A stretch of 64,000 nt of DNA from Galeruca laticollis (lineage: Eukaryota; Arthropoda; Insecta; Coleoptera; Chrysomelidae). The first letter of the stretch is position 1; the number at the start of each line of letters is the position of its first letter. The position numbers were made by a program, and so were the translations under genes. The stretch lies in contig OY998176.1 in NCBI GenBank assembly GCA_963921935.1, positions 182,801,842 to 182,865,841 on the forward strand, in the 5' to 3' direction. Shown piece by piece: positions 1 through 10,289 of this stretch. The notes beneath the pieces were generated by a model. The model did not search any database and was not told the DNA's origin. It saw only the letters and a program-made list of their open reading frames with translations.

Positions 1-1
1 C

Positions 2-124
2 ACAATTACTGTCGATGAAATTTTGGGAAGAGCTTCGATCGGATCCGATAAAACAATGTCAGATAAACTAATTGTAAAAAATAGTAATAGCATAGAATGT
101 AAAAATATCTCTATAACAATTTCG
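2..124 (+). CDS. Integrin alpha, exon 1 of those visible (thigh region)
   Basis: Open frame starting at base 2 and running off the left edge. It ends in phase 0 at a consensus donor (G|GTAAGT, 124/125). The 41 codons contain VDEILGRASIGSDKTMSD and one Cys (IECKNIS), which fit the thigh beta-sandwich of an integrin alpha ectodomain. Alone it would not be diagnostic. The assignment comes from its splicing in phase to the exon at 1669, which carries a clear integrin motif. Integrin alpha subunits pair with beta subunits as transmembrane receptors for extracellular matrix. Confidence 0.7.
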
Positions 125-1668
125 GTAAGTTCTCTTAAACCACAATGAAACAGATAGATCTAAGCACACTTTACAATTCACATAAATACTAATCTACGGT
201 CTCTTGAATTTTGTAGTAGTTTATAAAACAACTGATATTGTGTGGATAGAAGATACTAACAAAAACGCTCAGGACACTATTAACCAGTGACCAGTATATG
301 TTGATGAATGGATAATCTCTATCATGTTATCTCTTCCTACCCATATCAGCTAAATTATCGGAATTCCATTATTCTTGAGAATTGGTTATATTCCGAAGTG
401 TTGTCTTATTTGTGTAATTCTTAATTTTTCCACTTTTGTGACACCATGAATTATTCTAATATATTCATTACAACTACTAGGATCTTACTTTTCCGCTATG
501 TGTGTAGATTGAATTGTTTGCTTGATGTATTCGTTTTTAGGCTAACATATTTACTGTATTTAAGTGATCTGCATAACTCTCTCTTCCAAAATCACTTGGT
601 GATTCTTCCAGAGTATATATTTCACATAACTTTTCGTAGAGGTGCTGGTTAGGATTAATCCGCTATCATCATTACACTTTTGTTTTCTAATTTGATGATA
701 ATTATATTCAATAAAATTTAACAATTTTTTTCGAAGTTCATTAAATAGAAATATATTGCCAAGGTTTTAAGTATCTCCGATGTAGGTCGATCGTAACCTG
801 GGACTTTTGTATTCTTAGATCATTTAGTTGTATATATTACCTTTATTTCTCCATCTCCAGTTAACAGTTGATCATATTGAATTTAATTCTTATCATTCTT
901 TAATAATTTTCTTGCCACGAAGATTCAATAATTATATAACTTTTGATTTGGTGTTTGCTGATAATTTTTTCTTCTCATTTTTCGCCATACTTAACCTTTA
1001 CATTGGTTATTTACTGATCCCACAAGTCTACTTGTAAATTTCAGTATGTTCTGGAATTGGTTCATTATTATTTCCACTTTTTGATTTTGTCGAATTACAG
1101 TATTGCTGATTCAAATTTGGTTACTAGTTTAGTTAATTTTTCCGAAATTTTCTGGTTGATACTTTGTAGGAAACTTCAAATTCCACTGTAACGATTGTCT
1201 TTCTTCAGAGTTAATGATAATTATTTTTTTAAAATTGCTTCGCAATATATAATCACTACATATCTCACTATCAATTTAGTTCTCATTTGTTTATGTTCTT
1301 TTATTGTTCAAAATATCATCAGTAGTATACGTTTCCTTAACGATGATGGTTATTAGAAGTGAATCAATTCGAAACAAAAAGCCATCTTGTTAAATGTAAT
1401 TCACTTTTAAAAGGAGATCAATCTATGCAATCTAATTCAAATTGCAAACATTTCTAGACATAATAGTACCGTTAATGCGCTAATAACTAATAACCCTAGT
1501 AGTTGATGCGCTTAAGAGGAACGAATCTATACTTTTCATTTCAATTCACATTATTGGATATTGACTGTCTTTTACAATCAATTATATTTGTACCGAATTA
1601 AGAAATTACACTAACAAAATTATTCTTATGACCACGAATATGTCAAAGATTTATTTTCGATTTTGTAG
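125..1668 (+). other. Intron 1, no gene seen
   Basis: About 1.5 kb of A+T-rich sequence between a GTAAGT donor and a TTTTGTAG acceptor. I see no transposase, reverse transcriptase or other coding motif. The two open frames of 68-69 codons near 446-1037 have no family features. Confidence 0.6.
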
Positions 1669-1925
1669 AATTCCACAACTTTAGACATTAAAACACCTAT
1701 ACAATTATTCATTAGATATGCTCTGGATTCTCCTCCAATAAAAAAATCTGTTGTACTTGCACCTTTAATGGAACAGGACAGTTTTTGTGTAACATGTCCT
1801 GTATTAGATGAATCAAAATCTAATTCCACATTTTTCGAAACAGAAATTCCGTTTACATTAGATTGTGGCTCAGATAACGAATGCATCTCAGAGCTCAAGC
1901 TCCATATTGAATTTCCCGAATTGAT
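1669..1925 (+). CDS. Integrin alpha, exon 2 (thigh to calf-1)
   Basis: 257 nt, 85 codons plus 2 nt, entered in phase 0 after TTTTGTAG and left in phase 2 at AT|GTAAG. It encodes TPIQLFIRYALDSPPIKKS and then, near its end, IPFTLDCGSDNECISELKL. The DCGSDNxCxSxLxL signature is a hallmark of integrin alpha chains and makes this the most diagnostic ectodomain exon. On the opposite strand the same region gives a longer chance frame, which is rejected. The intron that follows is about 24.8 kb and full of retroelements. Confidence 0.93.
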
Positions 1926-2032
1926 GTAAGTATGTTTTAATAAGTTACATTTAGAGTATGTATGGTTAAATTTGAATATAATGCAAATAATTAACATTAT
2001 TAGTGTGGCAGCTCACGTTACATTGATTGATT

Positions 2033-2034
2033 AT

Positions 2035-2091
<57 letters not shown>

Positions 2092-2109
2092 CATATATAT
2101 ATATATATA
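2033..2109. repeat. (ATATAC)n / (AT)n microsatellite
   Basis: About ten ATATAC units merging into (AT)n. Open frames read from it on either strand (runs of Tyr-Met-Tyr-Val) are repeat artefacts. Confidence 0.95.
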
Positions 2110-2142
2110 AAAAGATGTACGAATAGTGCGTGACATATGAAC

Positions 2143-2250
2143 AATAACAAAGAACAGATTAGTGGGTATTGCACGCAAATAGAAGAAAGGGCTACTGAAA
2201 AGTAGCCCCTTCTTCTATTTGCGTGCAATACCCACTAATCTGTTCTTTGT

Positions 2251-2254
<4 letters not shown>
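2143..2254. repeat. 112-bp near-perfect hairpin (foldback/MITE-like)
   Basis: The left arm from AATAACAAAGAACAGATTAG is repeated as its reverse complement ending CTAATCTGTTCTTTGTTATT. The arms are over 50 nt and meet at a four-base loop (GAAA) at about 2197-2200. It is flanked by (ATATAC)n on the left and (AT)n on the right, so any target duplication is hidden. It could be a tiny foldback element or an inverted duplication made during microsatellite replication. Confidence 0.9.

Positions 2255-2294
<40 letters not shown>
2255..2294. repeat. (AT)n microsatellite
   Basis: Uninterrupted AT dinucleotides between two hairpins. Confidence 0.95.
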
Positions 2295-2297
<3 letters not shown>

Positions 2298-2329
2298 GCA
2301 AAATGTTATTCTTGACGGTAGATAAATCA

Positions 2330-2381
2330 AAAATCTCTCAATATCTTAGGGATTCCGTCGGAATCCCTAAGATATTGAGAG

Positions 2382-2386
<5 letters not shown>
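2330..2386. repeat. 57-bp perfect palindrome
   Basis: AAAATCTCTCAATATCTTAG onward mirrors perfectly around T2358 (CCGTCGG centre) to CTAAGATATTGAGAGATTTT. It is bounded on the right by (AT)n. Confidence 0.93.
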
Positions 2387-2424
<38 letters not shown>

Positions 2425-2430
2425 CTATAT

Positions 2431-2483
<53 letters not shown>

Positions 2484-2484
2484 T
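2387..2484. repeat. (AT)n microsatellite with TATG/TATC interruptions
   Basis: AT dinucleotide tract adjoining the LTR of element A. It hides the exact LTR boundary and any target-site duplication. Confidence 0.9.
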
Positions 2485-3785
2485 ATATTCTATTTTCTTT
2501 AATAATATTTGCCCCACTTTCGGTTGACAATTATAATATATCTAATGTGTTTTACTAATTATATTATGATTTATATATGAATATGAATTTATATGATATG
2601 AATTTTATTTGTTGCTGTCGTCACAATTTGTAATAGTAACTGCACTAATGTGAGAACACCTTTACCGCTAAATATAACCTATTAAATTTTATGACAGCAG
2701 TTGTCAAATTAATATGCCCGGCTCTATACATATTAAATGTTATATTATGAAAGGTAAATCAATATACAATCAATTAACTCACTCTTAACTCAGGGAGGGA
2801 TCAAAGATTTCAAATAAGAAATCAAATTTTATAAATTTCCAAATAATTTTCCAAATTACGTATTGCACTATTCAAAATGTAACTGTTTGTCCAATACATT
2901 ATAAGACAATTAAATTCTTATGACATATATGAAATTCACTGTCAGGAAATTAACCAATTGTCACTAATTATACTAAATTTTCTCTAGCATAAAAATTATC
3001 AAATATATTGAGAATGAATATGAATAAAGAACCAAAAAGATTTGGAATTCAAATTTATATAATATATTATCAGATAACAATTGCAAAATTTAAACTTTAC
3101 AAAAAATATAAACGCATAAACCAAACATAGAACTTTCTATCAAACCTTAATATTAAACAACCTATAATTAGAAATTTCCTATCTAAATAATTTAACCAAA
3201 AGTTCAAAATGTCTACTTTTATAGTTAATATATGTCAATGTAAAATGCGTAAATTTCCTTGTAAATTGTCTGTTCCAAAATAGTATTCACTTGACGTAGA
3301 ATTTTATATAAGTAACGTTACTATAATTTCAATGTAAGTATTTAATTCATTAGATGCATCTATTTTCGAAATATTTTTACTATAAGCCTATTAATTCTCG
3401 AGAAATAATATAGATAATATGGACTGGACTCACCAACTAGGTTCTGGTAGACTCGTTCGTATTCTAAAATGCTTTTTAGAATTTCAGGAACAACTTTTCT
3501 AAATCAATAATTTAGAAAACGGAAAAACCACTCGCACTTTAACGCTGTAATTCTTTGCGAATAATACACGCACTGGCTTTACAAAAGGCAAAATATGTTG
3601 AACTGATAATAATCATACAAATTGCTCTGATATACTGAATTGAATTTGAGACAACTCTTATTCGATGTTGTCTCGAGAGAATCTGAAAATCAACTCAATT
3701 TTAAATAAATTTGAGACCACTCTTATTTGATGTTGTCTCTCGGGAATATTAAAATCAACTAACTAAACTGTTTTAATAGATAATT
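2485..3785 (-). repeat. 3' LTR of element A
   Basis: Matches 24005-24994 as far as base 3554. It retains about 80 bp near 3315-3395 that the other copy has lost between short ATATA/ATT matches. It probably extends to about 3785, where a minus-strand polypurine tract (CCAAAGGAGAGGAGAA, 3785-3800) marks the internal edge. An imperfect tandem duplication of about 75 bp (TTGAGACAACTCTTATTCGA-type units) lies at 3646-3770 near the start of the LTR in element orientation. Confidence 0.75.
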
Positions 3786-4302
3786 CTCCTCTCCTTTGGT
3801 TACCAGAAATTCTTTTTTTTTTAAAAATACAAATTTACGTTTTCATATACAAAGAGAGATTTTCATTGTTTTAGTATAAATGCCATTTTGCTAACAGAGA
3901 CATCTGTATTCTTGTTTTCAAATCGTTTTTAAATTCTATCTATCATTAAGTCCATTCTGCATTAATGTCATAAGAAATTGAAATGTCAAATTTTATTGGT
4001 ATATTGAACCTTTCAAATTATTGATAATACAGTGTGTATCAATACTATTACAACCAAATAAGCACATTTTCTTTATTTCAATTTTTTCTTTTAGAATTTA
4101 GATAGAGGATATGTATTAAATCCCCCTAATAAAAGAATGATAAATCGATAATTATAATTTATCTTTCAAAATTGCCAAATATCTCTATATCTCTAAAAAA
4201 ATTATCTTCAATCAAATTAAACTATTGTTCCTACTTCCCATAAAACTTCTTAAATCTACTATATCTATTAAAATTTCACGTAGCATAATATCATTTGTTC
4301 CA
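3786..4302 (-). other. Element A 3' untranslated internal region with polypurine tract
   Basis: About 0.5 kb between the integrase stop and the 3' LTR on the minus strand. The purine run AAAGGAGAGGAGAA abuts the LTR and is the plus-strand primer candidate. No open frame of note. Confidence 0.6.
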
Positions 4303-5165
4303 AGTTATGTATAATACTTATATACCTGTTCTATATTAAAAACTCCTCTTTCATTCCCGGTAGTGGGGTCTAATAATTAGTAACTATTTTGTGCCCCTTC
4401 GTTACCTACCACATAAGGTCCCTCAAACGGTAGCAATAATTTTGCGCAACTATTCTCTGATCTTTTTGCAACTTGCAATGATCTTACAATCACCAATTCT
4501 CCTTTTTCAAAAACGGTCTTCTTTTTATTTTTTTGGTTCATCCTTTTAATATGTTTTTTAGCTTATTTCTGCAGTCTTTCATTAACCTTATTCAAAACAT
4601 CTTCCATTTTCGATTCACTACCCAATTTCTTTGGGGTATTGTGCCAGTAAATAAATATTCTGGGCATTCATTTGTAACACCATGAGGTATTTGGTTGAGG
4701 AATCTTTCTACGTGATTTAAATTATTTTCCCATTGACAGTGATCCTGATTACATAAAATTCGTAGGTACTTTAATGTATCTTTCAGCTGGATTTGACGAT
4801 GGTTTCCTAATGCTTATAAAGTTCAATTTAATTTCTCGATTTTGACTAAACTTGGCTAGCTTTTCACTTTCAAAATAGGTTGCATGATCTAAACTTATTG
4901 TTTTTGGCGTTCCATATTTTTCAATGTACATTTTTAAAAACTCTATCACAGTTTTTGCATTGGTTCTTTTGCATGGGTAAACTTTAACAAATTTCGTAAA
5001 AATATCTGTAATAACAAATATGTGTTTATTCTCTTGTATGCTCGGTATTAAATTGCTTATGAAATCTATAGCAACAATTTGTAATGACTTCTGTGCAACT
5101 ATTGATTTTGTCAAATTTTTATTGTGATAATTTTTCTCTTTTGCTAATTGACATATGGCACATAC
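4303..5165 (-). pseudogene. Element A integrase (N-terminus cut off by B)
   Basis: Minus-strand frames give the Cys pair of the HHCC zinc finger (CAIC), then a core with catalytic Asp in VAIDFISNL, Asp in ISLDHATYF and Glu in SSNPAERYIK. A C-terminal segment with a GPY-like module (FEGPYVVGNEG) follows and ends near 4303. The longest continuous frame is 4749-5114. Integrase inserts the cDNA into chromosomes. The His pair of the zinc finger and the linker are missing because the frame runs straight into element B at 5166. Confidence 0.8.
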
Positions 5166-7067
5166 TGTAATAATCTAGTGTCGGAAACCCGCTAGATGTA
5201 ATAATAACTTCTTGACCACCAATCTGTCACCAGTGTAACGAAATAGTAGTACTCTACCTTGTATTATTAGAAATTAAAGTGTTATAACGTGTATACCTCT
5301 AATTAAATCTAGACCCTTATTTTTACACTCTGTCACCAATCTAATAATCGCTGTCACCAGTTGTAATGTAATCTTTAATTCCAGATATGTAAGATATCTT
5401 GATCAAAATACCAAAAGAGCATCCCTACCTTTTCCTTGGTCACTCTGTATTGATCCCGTCCTTTGATTTCACCAAATTCTGCCTCCAGTGCGCGGCTGAG
5501 CGTGTAAGGCAATCCAGTCCGATTGGTTTTTGCTAGGTTCGCCTGATCTTAAAACGGATGAATCTTCCTTTGCCAGGACAGGGTTTATCCTCCTCGTCTT
5601 GGTCACACGTCCACGATTGTTACACTTCCAGAAGGGGAAATTTTGGAGTAGGGGTTATAGGAAAAATAATGTAGAACCTCCACGTCATACAAAAAATATA
5701 TATAATAAAATAATCTCTCAAAATCCTCATATACAGCTATACAATGTATACTTAAACCTAAACTACAATCCCATATGACCAAATTAATCCCAATTCCCTG
5801 GTATAACTCTACCTATACATATATTTATTTATAATTGGTTTATTATTAAACCTACCCCTGTATATCCTACAATTATAAAAAAAATCAAATTTATGAAGAG
5901 TTCTCGTTTGTTCGGTGGTGCGGCAAAACTAGCCCTCTTATCGGCTTGGTCTTTTTATTCAAAAAAAAATGCGTGAAAGGCGTATGTTTTATTATATTCG
6001 TTTCTCAATCCTTCTATTCTCCGGTGTCGAGAAAAATAAATAATTATTACGTGTAAATACCTTTATATGCAACAATGATTCATTTTTCGTCGTTCAGGTC
6101 GTCATTGACCTTCAGGGAACGAAAGTGAATTTTTTTGTTCTATAAAGAAAAATTCTGATGAGCTAAGGAAAACAATTCAAATTATTTATCGACACTGGCG
6201 TTCCAAGTTGCGAAATTCCTCAGTAATATAATTACCTACGATAAATTTGTGCAATTACACTGGCAAAATAAGAAAGAGTTTTAATTTATAATTTACGGCT
6301 GAACAAAAGACTGATAACAATATTTCTCTATAATGAATTTGACTTATCAGCGCAATTTCGCTGAAACCCGCAAAAATATGAAAAACATACGCTCCGGCCT
6401 TGGTGTTACCAAATACCAAAATAACCTCGCCTAACTTTCTATCTCTTTCCTGCCTTCGAGGTGGAAGAGAATATGTGGCCCAACAAATGATCACTCCTAC
6501 TTAACAAAATAAAACCTAACTTGTGTCTAGTTGGCGAACTCGGCAAAATCTTAATTATTCCAGTACACACGGTAAATTATATATTTGTCAGGACGAAAAA
6601 CTTAATCTGAGAGTGAACAGCTATGTCCCGTCTCTTTGAAAAAATCAACAATCAACAAAAAAAAATCTAATAATTATATTTGCTATCGCTACACCTTGTA
6701 TATAGCAATTGACCTATACACCCAAGTTCAAAATCCAGCTCGATCAATAACGAGTAAATATATCACTAGTAAAATTTATCCCAATCTGAATTTAATTCAA
6801 AAACTTACTGCTTGTCAAACGTCCTCCGTCTCGCCGGGAATTTTCTTGATTTTTTTTCTATCTGCTGGTTCACCGCGAGTCGTGCCAATAAACGGAATCG
6901 TGATATGTCGAAAGGCAATTTAGCGTAGAGGGTAAGTCTACCGTTTGTGTATCGGAAAAGGAGACAGTTTTCACCGTCAAGGAATAATCTAAGTATCCCT
7001 ATCTTTTCCTAACACAACGGAGAGAATTTTTACCACTCGTACCGCTAACACTAAAAAAAACACTAGT
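5166..7067 (-). repeat. 3' LTR of element B
   Basis: Direct repeat of 17768-19693. It begins TGTAATAATCTAGTGTCGG and ends CACTAAAAAAAACACTAGT on the + strand. The outer base of the terminus differs (ACTGT here, AGTGT in the inner copy). Frames of 79-95 codons seen in both LTR copies (such as 6255-6494) are not supported as genes. Confidence 0.88.
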
Positions 7068-7619
7068 ACCGTTTACCGTGGCAGGGGAAAAACCTTTCCC
7101 TTCGCGTGTTCGCCCCCGGTACACACTGCTGCTCCTGGTCTGTGTACACTCGTTTTTTGTTTTCCCCCGACTTCGGTTTTGGGGTTTTTGTCGAGTTGCA
7201 AAAAACAGCTTTTTGTTTTTTGAATCGTGCTACTTTTTGTTATCGAAATAATTGTATTCAAAACAATTATTTCGCTTTGACCCAGTAAGATGTTTTTTAT
7301 TTCTCTATTCTGTTTTGGCTTCGTATTGTTTCATTAAACATAATGTGTGTCGCGTTCCAGTTATTATTATGATGTAAAATAAAATATGTTTTACCGTGTG
7401 TTCTGAAATTTTCTACCATAAAATTATCTTTTAGGTATTCGTATTTATTACATTACTTCCCTCTTTGTAAAAGTATTGCGACCTCCCTGGTCCAATACCT
7501 TTTTTCTCAAAACCCCCGTACAACTATTCCTACCCTTAATTTATATGTGGCTGTCGGCTTACAATAGTGGCCTATAATCTTAAAGTTAATGTTACAGTTT
7601 TATACATTTTACATGTTTA
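7068..7619 (-). other. Element B region between env and 3' LTR
   Basis: Minus-strand 3' untranslated region. A purine-rich run (GGGAAAGGTTTTTCCCC) lies about 25 nt inside the LTR edge, not immediately adjacent, so the polypurine tract is only tentatively placed. No gene seen. Confidence 0.45.
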
Positions 7620-9631
7620 TGTTACATTTTCACAATATTTATGATCGGCACTGTATTTGGCAATATTTTCGCTATTACATTTTTTATCCTTGACCTAGGT
7701 CGCGACCGTTTACACTCGCGACACTGCTGCTCAGTAGATCGTTCATCTGGCGACTTCTGTCTGTCCAATGCTGTGACCTCGGGTGGCTCGTCTCTTGCTG
7801 CGTTATTTGGTCCATCTCTATTGTTTCTTCCTCTGGTTTCCTCGTCTGATGTGAGTGAGTTATCCATGCCGTTAGGGAGTCCCATATGCTGCCTATTAGT
7901 GCTATACTGCATCCTAAAGTTTGGTGTATACGAATTCCATTTAGTATGGTGCCTGCTATGTATTTAATGGTTTGGAATGTGAAGTATATTCCAATTATTC
8001 CACTTATGACTGAACCTCATTCTGTGAACCATGCCCATGTGTGTTTTAGGGTGGATTCTGCGAGGTCCTTGATTTCTTTTGTATCGAATATGTTTGATAC
8101 TGTGTAGCCTTGACTATTGGCATTCATTCCCGCTGCTTTGCGAGTAATTATGTTCTCTACTGCTTTTCTCTCTGTCCCAAATGTGAGGGCTCTTTGTGCT
8201 GCGTTGACTTCTTGCGTGTACAGACCCTTTGCTCTTAGTGGTTGAATGGGGTCGAAATGGAGGTTTATTTCTTCTTCTACTTTTATTGTTTTTGGTTGGT
8301 TGGCTATTGTGGGATGTGGCGTTAGACCTATCCATTGATCATCTATAAAATAAAGTGGTGGTATCATGTTATTGAAATCTATCTCTTCTGCGTGGTTTTG
8401 TATTATTCTGGTTAGTGGAGCCATAAATTTTGTTTCGTTGTTTACTTTTATTGGTAGTTCGTTGTAACATCTGTTTGTTCGTCTTATCTCGACTGTTACT
8501 GGTATGCATTTTATGATATAAAGTACTTCGCCTAATACTCTGCCTATGTGTCCAGGTTCATTAGTTGGCTGACTACATTAGGTAGTGTATGTGCCATTAG
8601 CAGTCTGTTTTTGAGTATTTCTCGTTTCGTTAAGCATCTTCGGTGTATTGTATCTGTGTAAAGCATGTTTACGTCTTGTTTATATGCTTGTTCAATATAG
8701 AGTAGTTTACTATTTACATATTTCATTAGATCGACGTTTTGTGTTAAAATTGGCATTGTCGGATGTAATTTTTGTGTGTTTTGAAGTGTTATGACAATTC
8801 GTGGGTGTTCTGTTTCCCATACTTCTATTCCACATAGTATGTTTCTTTTCTGTAATGTTAGTGCGAATACTTTGTCTTTTTCTTCAATTACTATTAGTTC
8901 TTCTTGTGTTTTTGTGTTTGTGATTTTGTTGCCTATACCTTCGTATAACTGGCTCAGATGGTCTTTGCATGTTGTTGGCTCATAACTGGACCAGGTGGAT
9001 TCTCCTACCGTGGAGTCGAAGCAGTAACCATTCGTGAATTTGTATGTTATCTCTCCTTGTAAGTGGATCTCGTTCGTTTCTAGCGTTACTCTAGCTAGAT
9101 AGTCTTTGGTTGTTATTTTGGCTGTTGCTATTATCACTACGTCGTTCCAACTTCTGCCGTTTTCTTGGTATGTGATACCTTTACATGTTCCCATATTGTC
9201 GAGTGTGCTGCCTATTTTTATTGACGCTGTTGTGGTACCGTTCATTAGTATGGTGGTATAACTTTATTAGTTTATATCTGTGGGTGTTTCTGCATTATTC
9301 TGCTCCCAATTTGTGGATGTAGGTAGATAGTCCTCCGTTGACGACTGATGTGTGGCTGTGCATCCCGCAGTAGATCATCAATTTTGTGACTTCTATTACG
9401 CATGACCATACTTTTTGCATTTTTATTTCGTTTCGTTGAATCACTTGTATGTCTGCTTTTTCACTCGCGTACGTTTTTTTCTGGTTCCGGACACTTTTGT
9501 ATATCTTTTAGCGATAACACTGTGATATTTGTGTTGGGGTGCGAACACTCATACGCGATTAGCCCAACTGCTATATGTAGCCCGCACATGACGAATGTCA
9601 CCCAGGTCAGGATAGTACTTTGTCGTGCCAT
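7620..9631 (-). pseudogene. Element B env-like glycoprotein (chuvirus-like class III type, broken)
   Basis: The minus-strand frame probably starts at ATG 9631, which opens a hydrophobic signal peptide (ILTWVTFVMCGLHIAVGLIA). A Cys-rich ectodomain follows, with GTCKG, GYCFDS, TTCKDH, ILCGIEVW, RRCLTKRE and NRCYNELPI. After these comes a conserved-looking block (LYFIDDQWIGLTPHP). It is not the baculovirus-F-like Env seen in elements C and D: there is no R-x-K-R/GL-x-N cleavage block. The Cys spacing and the CYNELPI and P-rich blocks recall glycoproteins of chuviruses (Mononegavirales) found endogenised in arthropods. That identification is from memory of the family, so tentative. Stops and frameshifts break it near 9250-9470 and 8430-8540. 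One stop lies just before a hydrophobic stretch (about 7900-8010) that looks like the membrane anchor. Confidence 0.6.
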
Positions 9632-10289
9632 TGATTTGGTTTTGTTATCCTAAAAATTTTTTTGACATTTACAATTGTTAATACAACTTATCTTTCTTAC
9701 AGACATTTTTAAACATTTCTTTGTTACAATACTATGTTATCTACAATTTTGTCATATTTATATGACATTTCCTCATTTGACCGAGCTTCACACTTATTTA
9801 GGACTGCCAAATGAGCTCTACTCTTTGAAAAGAAGAGAAAATCCCTTTAAACTTATGACCCGTGATCTTGTTCCCACTTATTTATTTCTATATTTAATTA
9901 CTTTTGTAGTCCACTTGTATTTATGAATTGAAAAAGACTTACTTACGTGAAATCATTTACTTAAATCGTACTATTAGTATCCTTTGCCCATATACTTGGT
10001 TATAGTGACTTATGGTCTTTTATTTCCTTATTCTGTTATGATTCCTAACTTACTTAATTATTCCTATCCCCTTATTTTGGCTTAACCTATGAATTGAATC
10101 CGTAAATCTGTTTGGATTAATAATATGCTAATATATACATGTATGCTTGGTCGCGACGTTTTAGTTACGTCGTTTCAAGCTCATCGCTATCCATCTGGTA
10201 CTTATTTTGGTCTTGTTTCTTTTGTAGTTAGTCGTCTGTCTTTGTCCTGTATTCTGTGTTAGTGTCCTTTCGGCATTAAATGTTTTTGG
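9632..10289 (-). other. Element B spacer between pol and env
   Basis: A+T-rich, no convincing frame. A spacer ahead of env is consistent with env being expressed from a spliced RNA; the splice sites were not identified. Confidence 0.5.

Noticed and set aside
1626..1997. 123-codon minus-strand frame over exon 2
   Set aside because: Shadow of the integrin exon on the opposite strand; no family features, whereas the + strand gives a diagnostic integrin motif with splice sites.
2303..2530. Open frames of repeating Tyr-Ile through the AT tracts
   Set aside because: Products of (AT)n microsatellite and palindrome, not genes.
5160..5170. Target-site duplication for element B (ACTGT versus AGTGT)
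   Set aside because: These bases are more simply the mutated LTR terminus; no direct repeat outside the LTRs matches.
6255..6494. 79-codon frames in both B LTRs (also 18881-19120), and the 95-codon frames at 6636 and 19262
   Set aside because: Kept in both copies only because the LTRs are nearly identical; no motif and LTRs rarely encode proteins.
7641..7967. 108-codon + strand frame as a separate accessory gene of B
   Set aside because: Antisense to the env tail region and without initiation context or motif.
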